Shown: in pieces, positions 1 through 6,545 of the stretch | Layout: the number at the start of each line of letters is the position of its first letter | Position numbering within the stretch: position 1 is the stretch's first letter | NCBI GenBank assembly: GCA_021153165.1 | Contig: JAGKTZ010000045.1 | Location: 1-15,288 of the forward strand | Direction of reading: 5' to 3' | DNA: 15,288 bases | DNA from: Prevotellaceae bacterium | GTDB taxonomy: Bacteria; Bacteroidota; Bacteroidia; Bacteroidales; Bacteroidaceae | Notes under the pieces: generated by a model | Seen by the model: only the letters and a program-made list of their open reading frames with translations | Databases searched by the model: none | Told to the model about the DNA's origin: nothing | Program-made: the position numbers and the translations under genes

Positions 1-20
1 TTTATATATCACTTGATAAA

Positions 21-776
21 CTATAAATTGATTTCCACTTCTACGGGACAGTGATCACTGCCCAATACTTCATTATGAATACGTGCTGAGACTAAATTAT
101 CCTTGAGGCTTTCAGACGTTAGAAAATAGTCAATGCGCCAGCCGATATTCTTTTCTCTCGCCTTGAAACGGTAAGACCACCAGGAATAGGCACCTTCAAG
201 TTCGGGATAGAAGTGACGGAAAGTATCGACAAAACCTGCTTCTAACAACATTTGAAATTTGCCACGCTCTTCGTCGGTAAATCCTGGATTGCGACGGTTT
301 GTTTTAGGGTTCTTCAGGTCTATCTCTTTATGCGCCACGTTTAGGTCACCACACACTACGACAGGCTTCTTTTCCTCCAGCCCTTTCAGATAATTACGGA
401 AATCATCTTCCCACTGCATGCGATACTCCAGACGGCGCAATTCGTCTTGCGCATTGGGCACGTAGACACAGACAAAATAGAATTTGTCAAACTCTGCCGT
501 CACAACACGTCCTTCGTGGTCGTGCATGTCTATTCCGATACCATAGGTCACTGCTACTGGTTGTAGGCGGGTATAGATGGCCGTACCGGAGTACCCTTTC
601 TTGTCGGCATAGTTCCAGAAACTTTCATAACCTTCAAACTGCAAGTCCAATTGCCCTGCTTGCATTTTTGTTTCTTGTAGAGCTACTATGTCAGCATCTA
701 CTTCTCTGAAGAAATCGCCAAAGCCTTTTTGCACACAAGCCCGCAGGCCGTTGACGTTCCATGATATAAATTTCAT
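21..776 (-). CDS. xth: Exodeoxyribonuclease III (AP endonuclease)
   Basis: This 251-residue protein is a DNA-repair nuclease of the exonuclease III / AP endonuclease family. It is expected to incise DNA at abasic sites and remove nucleotides from 3' ends in a Mg-dependent reaction in the cytoplasm. The metal-dependent EEP-fold motifs are all visible: SWNVNGLRA at the N-terminus (N7), LQETK (E35), the VYVPN tyrosine (Y105), CGDLNVAH (D144, N146) and the terminal GSDHCPV (D241, H242). The length is close to the usual 250-270 residues, and the start at MKFISWNVNG is the family's normal N-terminus. It is transcribed divergently from the DUF1573 gene from its own promoter about 55 bp upstream. Family assignment is secure; the choice between the names xth and exoA is convention only. 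Confidence 0.96.
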   Translation of the reverse strand: MKFISWNVNGLRACVQKGFGDFFREVDADIVALQETKMQAGQLDLQFEGYESFWNYADKKGYSGTAIYTRLQPVAVTYGIGIDMHDHEGRVVTAEFDKFYFVCVYVPNAQDELRRLEYRMQWEDDFRNYLKGLEEKKPVVVCGDLNVAHKEIDLKNPKTNRRNPGFTDEERGKFQMLLEAGFVDTFRHFYPELEGAYSWWSYRFKAREKNIGWRIDYFLTSESLKDNLVSARIHNEVLGSDHCPVEVEINL

Positions 777-830
777 ATAATATTTTTTACAATGTGTTTG
801 TAGGTAGTTTGCCTAAACATACCTATTATG

Positions 831-861
831 CAAAATTAATCATTGTAATGGGGATTTCAAA
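831..861 (-). promoter_or_regulatory. Promoter of the exonuclease III gene
   Basis: Read on the minus strand, TTTG (858-861) is followed after 19 bp by TAATTTTG (831-838). This fits the Bacteroidetes housekeeping promoter pattern (TTTG near -33, TAnnTTTG near -7) with near-ideal spacing. It would give a leader of about 50 nt before the start codon at 776. Start-site mapping would confirm it. Confidence 0.7.
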
Positions 862-964
862 ATGAAAATCCAACATTTTTATTATTCGGTTTACATTATC
901 CATGTGTATGATTTACAAATGATGCTTTTATGTATAAAAATATGATCTGCGTTTATTTTTTTGC

Positions 965-972
965 TAACTTTG
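965..972 (+). promoter_or_regulatory. Promoter -7 box of the DUF1573 gene
   Basis: TAACTTTG matches the Bacteroidetes -7 consensus TAnnTTTG and lies 52 bp before the start codon at 1025. The corresponding -33 position reads TATG rather than TTTG, so only the -7 half is well matched. Confidence 0.55.
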
Positions 973-1024
973 CCTGGCAAAAGATTATAGCCGATTGCAA
1001 AAACAGATGTAATTTAAGATTGAA

Positions 1025-2101
1025 ATGAAAAGATACTTCCTATTTCTACATATATTATTGATATCCTTTCTGTCTGGAATGATGGTTTGGGCACAACCTA
1101 AAGCTTCCTTTCTCAATCCGGACCACGAAATGGGTACTTTGCTTTGGCAATCACCCAGCCACACCATGTTTGAAGTAAACAACAAAGGGAAATCTCCCCT
1201 ATATATATTAAAAGTAGATCCAGGATGTGGTTGTACTAATGCAACGTGGACTACCGAAGCGATTGCTCCAGGCGCAAGCGGATTTATATCCGTGATCTAC
1301 GACGCAGCCCTATTAGGACAGTTCCATAGGTATCTGGAAGTTTATACTAACGAAGGAGGCGAACCTCATTTACTTACTATTAGTGGCAAAGTAGCTATGA
1401 GCCGTAAGCACGACCCAGGAGATTACCCCTATCATGTAGGCGAATATTATCTGAATACAGACAATTTAGAGTACGATGATGTAGCATGGGGCAAAGAGGC
1501 TCTGCAGACATTGATGGTATACAATGCGTCCGACAAACCCTACACGCCCTATTTGATGCACCTACCCCGCTATCTCACCGTCACCTATTCACCAGAAGTA
1601 ATTCACCCAGGAGATGTTGGCAAAATCAATGTATGGTTTAATGCCCAAAAGGCAGGACGCATAGGATTGACCCAAACATATATTTATCTGAGTCGATTCC
1701 CAGGAGATAAGATAAGCAAAGAAAATGAAATATTTGTTTCAGGACTCGTTCTGCCTCAAGTTTCCACATCGACTGGCCAAGCGGGGGATGTGCCCCAAGC
1801 TCATATTGCATCCACTCAACTTGACCTTGGTAGAATGGCTGGAATGAAAAGTTTGAAAGGCAAATTAAAATTAGAAAACAAAGGTAAGGCTCCACTTCAA
1901 ATACGTGCACTACAAGTATATAATTCTGGCATGCGTGTAAAGATTGGTAGTCGCACAATAGCCCCTGGAAAAAGCAAAAATATAGAAGTCACAGTAATGG
2001 CTGAGACAGGACGCACATTCAAGGGACGCCGCAGCGTATTGCTGCTTACCAACGACCCCGTGCAACCCAAAATCGTGATTGACGTGTTGGTAAAAAAGTA
2101 A
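1025..2101 (+). CDS. Secreted DUF1573-domain protein
   Basis: This 358-residue protein has a Sec signal peptide: positive residues, a hydrophobic stretch to about residue 20, then a likely cut after VWA (residue 23). There is no lipobox cysteine, so it is probably periplasmic or surface-exposed rather than a lipoprotein. Residues about 26-125 form a DUF1573 Ig-like domain with the characteristic CGCT motif (C68-T71), where a short beta strand precedes the paired cysteines. A second beta-rich stretch follows. The C-terminal 95 residues (LDLGRMAGMKSLKGKL onward) look like another Ig/ASH-type module, with the usual LENKGKAPL strand and a terminal LLLTNDP strand. DUF1573 proteins are abundant in Bacteroidetes, but their biochemical role is not known to me. 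It is monocistronic here, followed 8 bp later by the tRNA promoter. Confidence 0.85.
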   Translation: MKRYFLFLHILLISFLSGMMVWAQPKASFLNPDHEMGTLLWQSPSHTMFEVNNKGKSPLYILKVDPGCGCTNATWTTEAIAPGASGFISVIYDAALLGQFHRYLEVYTNEGGEPHLLTISGKVAMSRKHDPGDYPYHVGEYYLNTDNLEYDDVAWGKEALQTLMVYNASDKPYTPYLMHLPRYLTVTYSPEVIHPGDVGKINVWFNAQKAGRIGLTQTYIYLSRFPGDKISKENEIFVSGLVLPQVSTSTGQAGDVPQAHIASTQLDLGRMAGMKSLKGKLKLENKGKAPLQIRALQVYNSGMRVKIGSRTIAPGKSKNIEVTVMAETGRTFKGRRSVLLLTNDPVQPKIVIDVLVKK

Positions 2102-2109
2102 AAGTAAAA

Positions 2110-2141
2110 TTTCTTTCAAAGAAAAAATATCCATAACTTTG
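2110..2141 (+). promoter_or_regulatory. Promoter of tRNA-Pro
   Basis: TTTC (2110-2113), a 20-bp spacer, then TAACTTTG (2134-2141) fit the Bacteroidetes promoter with one mismatch in the -33 box. The mature tRNA begins 32 bp after the -7 box, leaving a short 5' leader for RNase P to remove. The promoter starts only 8 bp after the DUF1573 stop codon. Confidence 0.65.
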
Positions 2142-2173
2142 CCCCGCTTAAGCAATGCTTGGGCAAACGATGG

Positions 2174-2246
2174 CGGAAAGTAGCGCAGTTGGTAGCGCAC
2201 TACGTTCGGGACGTAGGGGTCGGGCGTTCGAGTCGCCTCTTTCCGA
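2174..2246 (+). tRNA. tRNA-Pro (anticodon CGG)
   Basis: The full cloverleaf can be drawn. The acceptor stem CGGAAAG (2174-2180) pairs perfectly with CTTTCCG (2239-2245), with discriminator A2246. The D stem is GCGC/GCGC around AGTTGGTA. The anticodon stem CTACG/CGTAG holds the loop TTCGGGA with anticodon CGG at 2207-2209. The T stem pairs GGGCG with CGCCT around TTCGAGT. It decodes CCG proline codons. The 3' CCA is not encoded (ACA follows), so it must be added by nucleotidyltransferase. No intron or second tRNA is present; a terminator begins two bases later. Confidence 0.96.
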
Positions 2247-2247
2247 C

Positions 2248-2295
2248 AAAAAACGACGCGATTAAGTAAAATTGATTACTTGTCGCGTCGTTTTT
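2248..2295. terminator. Strong bidirectional terminator after tRNA-Pro
   Basis: A 13-bp perfect stem (AAAAACGACGCGA with TCGCGTCGTTTTT) continues, past a small bulge, into an inner AAGTAA/TTACTT stem with loop AATTGA. On the plus strand the right arm ends in T5, terminating the tRNA transcript. On the minus strand the other arm ends in T6, so it can also end the transcript of the 87-residue protein at 2378-2641, which runs toward it. Confidence 0.85.
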
Positions 2296-2377
2296 GTATT
2301 CGGAAAATAAAAACGGGCCACTAACGGTTTCTTTGTCAAAAGTAACACATTATATAGTATTGCAAAAAGACTAAAAA

Positions 2378-2641
2378 CTACTCATCATCTTCATCATCGT
2401 AGTCATATACTAAGTGATGACGATTCCCTGTTCGGAGATACCTTTTGTATTGTCTTTCCGTCCAATAAGGTCTTTTCATTTTCTTCTTACGTTCCTGCTC
2501 CCTCGCACTCGCCTTCCACCCCTCAATATTCGCATCGCGGAAGTCCTTGCTCGTAATCATACCATAAGCCCAAAAGGCAACGAGGACAACGAGGATCACG
2601 ACAAGGATCCACATGATAAGCTTCAGGATTAGGTGTAGCAT
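2378..2641 (-). CDS. Small single-pass membrane protein, unknown function
   Basis: This 87-residue protein is not a family I recognise. Residues about 4-27 form one very hydrophobic helix (rich in L, I, V and W). A basic stretch follows (EQERKKKMKRPYW), and the tail is acidic (YDYDDEDDE). It is probably anchored in the inner membrane with a charged cytoplasmic domain; topology is inferred from the positive residues after the helix. A -7 promoter box lies upstream at 2722-2729, and the bidirectional terminator at 2248-2295 lies downstream, so it looks like a stand-alone gene. The antisense reading frame across it is less plausible because this frame has coherent membrane-protein composition. 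Confidence 0.7.
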   Translation of the reverse strand: MLHLILKLIMWILVVILVVLVAFWAYGMITSKDFRDANIEGWKASAREQERKKKMKRPYWTERQYKRYLRTGNRHHLVYDYDDEDDE

Positions 2642-2721
2642 GATGTCTATATTAGTGATTGAAATGCTATTGTATATGAAGCAAGTGCTATGCCATTCAC
2701 GCTAATTAGGGTTGTAATCAG

Positions 2722-2729
2722 CAAAATTA
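2722..2729 (-). promoter_or_regulatory. Putative promoter -7 box of the 87-residue membrane protein
   Basis: On the minus strand this reads TAATTTTG, a full match to TAnnTTTG, about 80 bp upstream of the start codon at 2641. I see no TTTG at the proper -33 spacing, so support is partial. Confidence 0.4.
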
Positions 2730-2794
2730 TCCACACCAAGAGCAAATAAGTCTTTTATTCTATCGTAAAAATACGCATTAAAATTGAAATAAGC

Positions 2795-2917
2795 ATGGTG
2801 ATAAACGAAAAAAAGAGACTTGCTGAGAACAGGCTTTGGGGAACTTTTAAAAAACCCTTGGATAATTTAAAAAAAGCCTTGGATAATTTAAAAAAACCGT
2901 TCCGAAATTTTTACTAG
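2795..2917 (+). CDS. Candidate 40-residue basic peptide with heptad repeats
   Basis: This is a complete ATG-to-TAG frame of 41 codons. After an 18-residue basic lead (MVINEKKRLAENRLWGTF), residues 19-39 are three seven-residue units, KKPLDNL, KKALDNL and KKPFRNF, ending in tyrosine. Leucine or phenylalanine at units' fourth and seventh positions gives an amphipathic helical pattern with a lysine face. The DNA repeat is exactly 21 bp and in frame, so it expands the peptide without shifting it. No TAnnTTTG box or good ribosome site lies immediately upstream, and no family is recognised. It may be a real small peptide or an ORF that happens to cross a repeat. Confidence 0.35.
   Translation: MVINEKKRLAENRLWGTFKKPLDNLKKALDNLKKPFRNFY
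2849..2911 (+). repeat. 21-bp tandem repeat, three units
   Basis: Units are at 2849-2869, 2870-2890 and 2891-2911. The first two differ by a single base (CCC versus GCC codon), indicating a recent duplication. The third keeps the AAAAAA-CC start and is diverged after that. The period equals seven codons of the surrounding 40-codon frame. Confidence 0.8.
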
Positions 2918-2925
2918 GTCTTGGT

Positions 2926-3093
2926 TTATTTATAAAGGATAAAAGTACGAAGCGACAAAGGGGCTTTTAGCAATTCTAATTCCCTCTCTAAGAAATCCTT
3001 TGACTCTTCTCTGTACAAAATAAGGACGAATAAACGAATATCTTCCCGCACCTCCTTTATCCCCCTTGTGGTGGTCGAAATTGTTGCTTTCAT
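2926..3093 (-). CDS. Candidate 55-residue hypothetical protein
   Basis: This ATG-to-TAA frame of 56 codons starts with MKATISTTTRGIKEVRED and ends LRTFILYK. It has charged helical stretches (REESKDFLERELELLK) around a short hydrophobic one (LFVLILY). No family is recognised. It begins 27 bp downstream of the terminator of the 96-residue membrane protein, with no recognisable promoter between, so expression would need read-through or an atypical promoter. It is convergent with the 40-residue candidate at 2795-2917. Coding status is uncertain. Confidence 0.3.
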   Translation of the reverse strand: MKATISTTTRGIKEVREDIRLFVLILYREESKDFLERELELLKAPLSLRTFILYK

Positions 3094-3119
3094 AGGTTAT
3101 GCTATTTGCTTCAAATCAC

Positions 3120-3157
3120 AAAAAAGACCTGCATTTACTTGGGTGGAAATGCAGGTC
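3120..3157 (-). terminator. Rho-independent terminator after the 96-residue membrane protein
   Basis: A perfect 11-bp stem (GACCTGCATTT at 3126-3136 with AAATGCAGGTC at 3147-3157) has a 10-nt loop and is followed on the minus strand by T6 (3120-3125). It sits 81 bp downstream of the stop codon at 3238, supporting that small gene as a real transcription unit. Confidence 0.85.
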
Positions 3158-3237
3158 GGGTGTTCTAATAATGTTCTTTGACCCAAGATTTAGTGAGATG
3201 TAAGCAATTCACGCATAAATGGTACGCATTGACTCCT

Positions 3238-3528
3238 CTATGCTACCAGTAGCAGGACTATATCTGCCACGGTAAACATTGCACCAATCACGCAGACAGC
3301 AATGCCTGGCCAAGAGAAGTAGCGATTGTAGAGATCCAACCCCAGAAAGAAAGCGCCGATGGGGATGAGCCACAGCAATTGGGTCAGGATGTAGAGCAAG
3401 AAGGATACTATCGTGTACTCGCTGGTGCCAAAGGGATGGAGTCCGCCGAACAGGAAAAACGGGCAGAGCAGGATGGGGATAAGGTTGGTACCAGCCAAAG
3501 CCAACAACCATTTTGGGAAATTACTCAT
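3238..3528 (-). CDS. Small multi-pass membrane protein, unknown function
   Basis: This 96-residue protein is nearly all membrane-embedded. Hydrophobic stretches lie at about residues 7-28 (WLLALAGTNLIPILLCPFFL), 38-64 (YTIVSFLLYILTQLLWLIPIGAFFLG) and 72-95 (SWPGIAVCVIGAMFTVADIVLLLVA), suggesting three helices. I do not recognise a family, and no catalytic or transport motif is visible. The start MSNFPKW follows a promoter-like box by about 40 bp, and a strong terminator lies downstream. It is downstream of the TonB receptor on the same strand, but a terminator hairpin and about 300 bp separate them, so joint transcription is unlikely. An overlapping 100-codon frame on the same strand lacks coherent membrane composition and is rejected. 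Confidence 0.72.
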   Translation of the reverse strand: MSNFPKWLLALAGTNLIPILLCPFFLFGGLHPFGTSEYTIVSFLLYILTQLLWLIPIGAFFLGLDLYNRYFSWPGIAVCVIGAMFTVADIVLLLVA

Positions 3529-3566
3529 ATTATAATAGGTTTTAGTCTTACATTCTGTTTGTACGG

Positions 3567-3574
3567 CGAAGTTA
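3567..3574 (-). promoter_or_regulatory. Putative -7 box of the 96-residue membrane protein
   Basis: TAACTTCG on the minus strand is one base off the TAnnTTTG consensus and lies 38 bp upstream of the start codon at 3528. No -33 TTTG is seen at normal spacing. Confidence 0.35.
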
Positions 3575-3795
3575 GGAAAAAAGTTAGAAAAGAAGGCGAT
3601 CTCTTACTATAAAAAACAATAGCAAAAAAGTGAAAACCATGTTTTTGATAAGCGAACGACTTTCTTTAGGCACACTTTGAACGAAATTTCGTCCATGGCT
3701 TGGTACGATTAATCCAAGACTTGATACGCACAACACCAAAGGTTGGTACTAAAATACTATTGAGTGGGGATTTTTATAGGCAGACATTCAATATT

Positions 3796-3830
3796 AAGCC
3801 CCAATCAGTCTAATGAACCGATTGGGGCTT
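3796..3830 (-). terminator. Terminator hairpin after the TonB receptor
   Basis: A perfect 11-bp GC-rich stem (AAGCCCCAATC with GATTGGGGCTT) has a 13-nt loop and begins 4 bp after the receptor's stop codon. On the minus strand it is followed by AATATT rather than a clean T-tract, so it may be a weaker terminator or a 3'-end-stabilising hairpin. Confidence 0.6.
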
Positions 3831-3833
3831 GTG

Positions 3834-6065
3834 TTAGAACGTTAGCGTCAGGTGTGTCATGAAATTCGTACCCGCCTGTGCAGCATAGCCAGTATAGTTG
3901 ACACGATTGTCGGGAGTGTTGAGATATTCGGACGATGCCCAACCATTGGATTCGTACTTAGCGTTGAACAGATTGTAGACTGAGGCACCCACACGTATGC
4001 TTCGTGCATAGCGACGTGGAGTAAATGTGTAACTGAGGTGGAGATTGGTCACACAGTAGTCGTCCAGCAGATGTTCCGCAACGTCTGCATTGCTCATATA
4101 CTGCTCGCCTACATATTGCGTCTGGAGGTCTGCTCGCAGTCCTCGCCATGTATAACTCAAGTTGCTATTTGCTATAACTTCGGGCGAGAAAGCGATATGC
4201 GTATCGCCGTGGTCGATGACAGCGGCAGGCAGTTCGTTCCAATCGTCGTCGTAACCGTAAATCGTTTCCTTGAAGTCGCGAATGCGATTGCGTGAAAGTG
4301 TAACATTTCCCTTCCATTCTACACCACAAGGCAGCGAGAATCCGCCCTGCAATTCCACACCTGCACGATAACTCCTTGCGACGTTTGCCGAGACTGGTTC
4401 ACCGATTTCATTCAGTTCACCAGTCAGCACCAACTGATTGCGATAGTTCATCCAATAGAGGTTGGCGCCCACGTGCCAGCACTTGTCTGCATAAGTCGCT
4501 CCCAGTTCGTAGTCAATGAGTCGTTCGGGGCGTGGCAGTTCGGTGAAGTAGCCATCCGTATAATTATTGCGCGTGGGTTCCTTGTGCGCCATAGACACAG
4601 AGGCAAAGAGGCGCAGGTGTTGATTGGCTTGCCAATTGATCCCTGCCTTGGGATTGAAGAAATGGAAACGTTCATTCAGGTCAAGCCCTTGCATGCCAGT
4701 ACCTGCATACGAATTGTATTTATCGTTAGTTCCCTCAATGCGGTAACGGATATAGCGATATTGTGCATCTGCATAGGCTGTGATGCCTTTACCCAACAGA
4801 TATTCTGCTCTAAGGTAGACATTGGCATCTGTCTTGTTTGCCTCATTGCGATAATAGTCGGTGTTGGGGTCAAGTGCTCCAATGTAATTCTTCACCCAAA
4901 GCACTCTGCCGAAGTGATCGCCGATGTAGTGATTAGCAGCTCCGCCCAGCGTAGCACGAAGTCTATTGTCGTGATAATTGACCGAGGCTACGGCGCCCGC
5001 AAAGTGATTGTCCATCGCCTTCTTGCGCACCAAGTCGCTACGCTTCACCATTTCGCCATTCACCTCGTAGGGCAGCATACCATATTCTATCAGTTTGCGG
5101 TCAGTCTTGTACTCCTGATAATAACCATCTCCCTTGGTGTAGTGAGCACCCAAGTGTGCGCTCCAATTGTTGGTGAAGCGGTGGTCCAGTAGCAACTGCA
5201 GATTGGTCTGCACATAGTTGTCCGTCTGATCTTCGTAAAAATGCTGCATGCCTGCCGAGTCGGTGTACATATAGCCGCACGAGTTGTAGCGTCTGCCATA
5301 CTGTTCCATTTCTTCGCGCGAAGCATAGTTCCACGCATGATAGGTCTGCTCTTTTCCTCCGAAGGCAATGAGGCGTGCCGAAGTAACTGCGCCGACCCAT
5401 GCCGCCTGAGCGTAGAAAGATTGCAAGTGTGCCGAAGCACGATCAATATAGCCGTCAGTGCCAATATTGGATAGTCTCAGATCAAAGGTCCAATGGTCTT
5501 TCAGAAGGCCTGTACCCAGACGCAAGGTCTCCTTGTGAGTGAGAAACGAACCAAAGGAAGCGCTCACTTCGGCATAAGGTTTGTGCGAGAAATCAGCGGT
5601 CTGCAGATTCATGCTGGCACCAAAAGCACCTGCACCGTTGGTCGATGTACCCACACCGCGTTGCAGTTGGATATCCTTGACGCTGGATGCGAAGTCGGGC
5701 ATATTCACCCAAAAGACACTATGGCTCTCGGCATCGTTGACGGGGATACCGTTGGCGGTGACGTTGATTCGTGTAGCGTCGACCCCGCGGATGCGCACCG
5801 AGGTGTAGCCGATACCGGCTCCTGCGTCGCTTGTGCTCACCACCGAGGGCGTATTGCTGATCAGATACGGGATGTCTTGCCCATGATTGTTGCGACTGAT
5901 TTCGTCGCGCGACAGGTTGGTGAAAGCGATTGGTGTCTGCTGCGTAGCACGCGTAGCAATGACGCTGGCTTCGCCCAATACGTGATGGATAGAGTCTCCC
6001 TCGGTCTGTGCGACACAAGGCATCAGGCCCACGACAAGGGCTGTTGTTGAAATAAATCTTTTCAT
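3834..6065 (-). CDS. TonB-dependent outer-membrane receptor, probably for thiamin
   Basis: This 743-residue TonB-dependent transporter starts with a Sec signal peptide (MKRFISTTALVVGLMPCVAQ, cut near residue 20). A plug domain spans about residues 44-155, with VRIRG (90-94), NGIPVND (105-111) and the GVGTSTNGAGAFGASMNL end. A roughly 590-residue beta-barrel ends in the aromatic beta-signal THLTLTF. It lacks the N-terminal carboxypeptidase-like extension of SusC proteins, so it is a classical small-ligand receptor. A TPP riboswitch 100 bp upstream on the same strand indicates repression when thiamin pyrophosphate is plentiful. This is the known arrangement of Bacteroidetes thiamin receptors, so the substrate is inferred from regulation to be thiamin or a precursor. 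No pnuT, thiamin kinase or SusD partner gene is adjacent, which differs from Bacteroides loci where these cluster. The TonB-receptor call is secure; the substrate is inference. Confidence 0.93.
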   Translation of the reverse strand: MKRFISTTALVVGLMPCVAQTEGDSIHHVLGEASVIATRATQQTPIAFTNLSRDEISRNNHGQDIPYLISNTPSVVSTSDAGAGIGYTSVRIRGVDATRINVTANGIPVNDAESHSVFWVNMPDFASSVKDIQLQRGVGTSTNGAGAFGASMNLQTADFSHKPYAEVSASFGSFLTHKETLRLGTGLLKDHWTFDLRLSNIGTDGYIDRASAHLQSFYAQAAWVGAVTSARLIAFGGKEQTYHAWNYASREEMEQYGRRYNSCGYMYTDSAGMQHFYEDQTDNYVQTNLQLLLDHRFTNNWSAHLGAHYTKGDGYYQEYKTDRKLIEYGMLPYEVNGEMVKRSDLVRKKAMDNHFAGAVASVNYHDNRLRATLGGAANHYIGDHFGRVLWVKNYIGALDPNTDYYRNEANKTDANVYLRAEYLLGKGITAYADAQYRYIRYRIEGTNDKYNSYAGTGMQGLDLNERFHFFNPKAGINWQANQHLRLFASVSMAHKEPTRNNYTDGYFTELPRPERLIDYELGATYADKCWHVGANLYWMNYRNQLVLTGELNEIGEPVSANVARSYRAGVELQGGFSLPCGVEWKGNVTLSRNRIRDFKETIYGYDDDWNELPAAVIDHGDTHIAFSPEVIANSNLSYTWRGLRADLQTQYVGEQYMSNADVAEHLLDDYCVTNLHLSYTFTPRRYARSIRVGASVYNLFNAKYESNGWASSEYLNTPDNRVNYTGYAAQAGTNFMTHLTLTF

Positions 6066-6166
6066 TATCGTAATGATTAAGTTAATAATGAAAAGGGGGA
6101 TCTAGATGGTGTGTGAAAATCAGCAGCGAGCAGCCGGCATGCTACTACAAATCTGCACAATACCTT

Positions 6167-6250
6167 CTACCATTTCCTACGCCGGCATTATCCGGTTCAG
6201 GTACTTGGGTATGATCTCAGCCCAACAAACCGTTGAGCACCCCTTAGTAA
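6167..6250 (-). promoter_or_regulatory. TPP (THI-element) riboswitch
   Basis: On the minus strand the conserved aptamer blocks appear in order: GGGGTGC (6237-6243), GGCTGAGA followed by ATACCC, CCTGAACC, then GGATAATGCCGGCGTAGGAAA. The closing stem P1 pairs TTACTA (6245-6250) with TGGTAG (6167-6172). The GGCTGAGA and ACCTGAACCGGATAAT blocks are the signature for binding the pyrimidine and pyrophosphate halves of TPP. It lies about 100 nt before the receptor start and just after a promoter, as expected for a 5' leader switch. The expression platform is unclear: no classic T-tract terminator is seen before the start, so translational control or a non-canonical structure is likely. Confidence 0.94.
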
Positions 6251-6260
6251 AAGTCGTGGG

Positions 6261-6292
6261 CAAAGGTAGAGGAATATTTTGAAAAATCCAAA
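6261..6292 (-). promoter_or_regulatory. Promoter of the TPP-riboswitch / receptor transcript
   Basis: On the minus strand TTTG (6289-6292), a 20-bp spacer and TACCTTTG (6261-6268) match both boxes of the Bacteroidetes promoter exactly. Transcription would start near 6254, just before the first paired base of the riboswitch at 6250. Confidence 0.82.
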
Positions 6293-6351
6293 TATTTTTT
6301 GAAAAAGTCCAAAGACGCAAATATTCGGAAGTGTGAGATGTTTGCTCTTGC

Positions 6352-6384
6352 CCTAGTTTTTTGACCTATACGCCTAGTTTTTTG
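6352..6384. repeat. Two 12-bp direct repeats upstream of the receptor promoter
   Basis: CCTAGTTTTTTG occurs at 6352-6363 and again at 6373-6384, starting 21 bp apart (two helical turns). The pair lies about 60 bp upstream of the -33 box of the riboswitch promoter. It may be a binding site for a regulator, or simple low-complexity intergenic sequence. Confidence 0.7.
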
Positions 6385-6460
6385 GGGTGGAACAGGATAA
6401 TCAAAGGGCTCAGAATATTCAGCAAAGTTATTACGAATTAAAAATCCAAATAGTTTCCCT

Positions 6461-6502
6461 AAAATAAAGGGACAACCTCTGCCCTACGACAGACATTGTC
6501 CC
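6461..6502 (-). terminator. Terminator after the TPR gene
   Basis: On the minus strand GGGACAA/TTGTCCC (6496-6502 with 6469-6475) closes a hairpin with an inner CTGTC/GGCAG stem and GTAG loop, followed by TTTATTTT. It lies 44 bp after the TPR stop codon and separates this unit from the riboswitch promoter. Confidence 0.75.
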
Positions 6503-6545
6503 TGTGATATTGTTCCCGCACCACCAGTGTGGCGCGATGTGCTAT

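Larger units (their letters stand above)
3529..3833. other. Intergenic region with short symmetric sequences
   Basis: No gene is supported in this 305-bp gap. It holds the promoter-like box at 3567-3574 and the receptor's terminator hairpin at 3796-3830. Between them are a perfect 12-bp palindrome, ACGAAATTTCGT (3681-3692), a CTTGG/CCAAG inverted repeat (3699-3703 with 3714-3718) and two copies of TTGGTAC. These could be operator-like sites or chance. Confidence 0.5.

Noticed and set aside
2849..2911. Tandem repeat as a CRISPR array
   Set aside because: Units are 21 bp and directly adjacent with no unique spacers, and no cas genes are present.
3209..3511. 100-codon minus-strand frame overlapping the 96-residue membrane protein
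   Set aside because: It is rich in Pro, His and Arg with no coherent structure, while the overlapping frame encodes clear membrane helices with a promoter-like box and terminator.
4473..5192. Long plus-strand frame (239 codons) antisense to the TonB receptor
   Set aside because: It is a shadow of the receptor, whose plug, barrel and beta-signal are coherent in the opposite frame; the antisense product shows no domain.
5493..6050. Plus-strand frame of 185 codons antisense to the receptor's plug region
   Set aside because: It overlaps the strongly conserved plug and signal peptide on the other strand and has His/Cys-rich low-plausibility composition.
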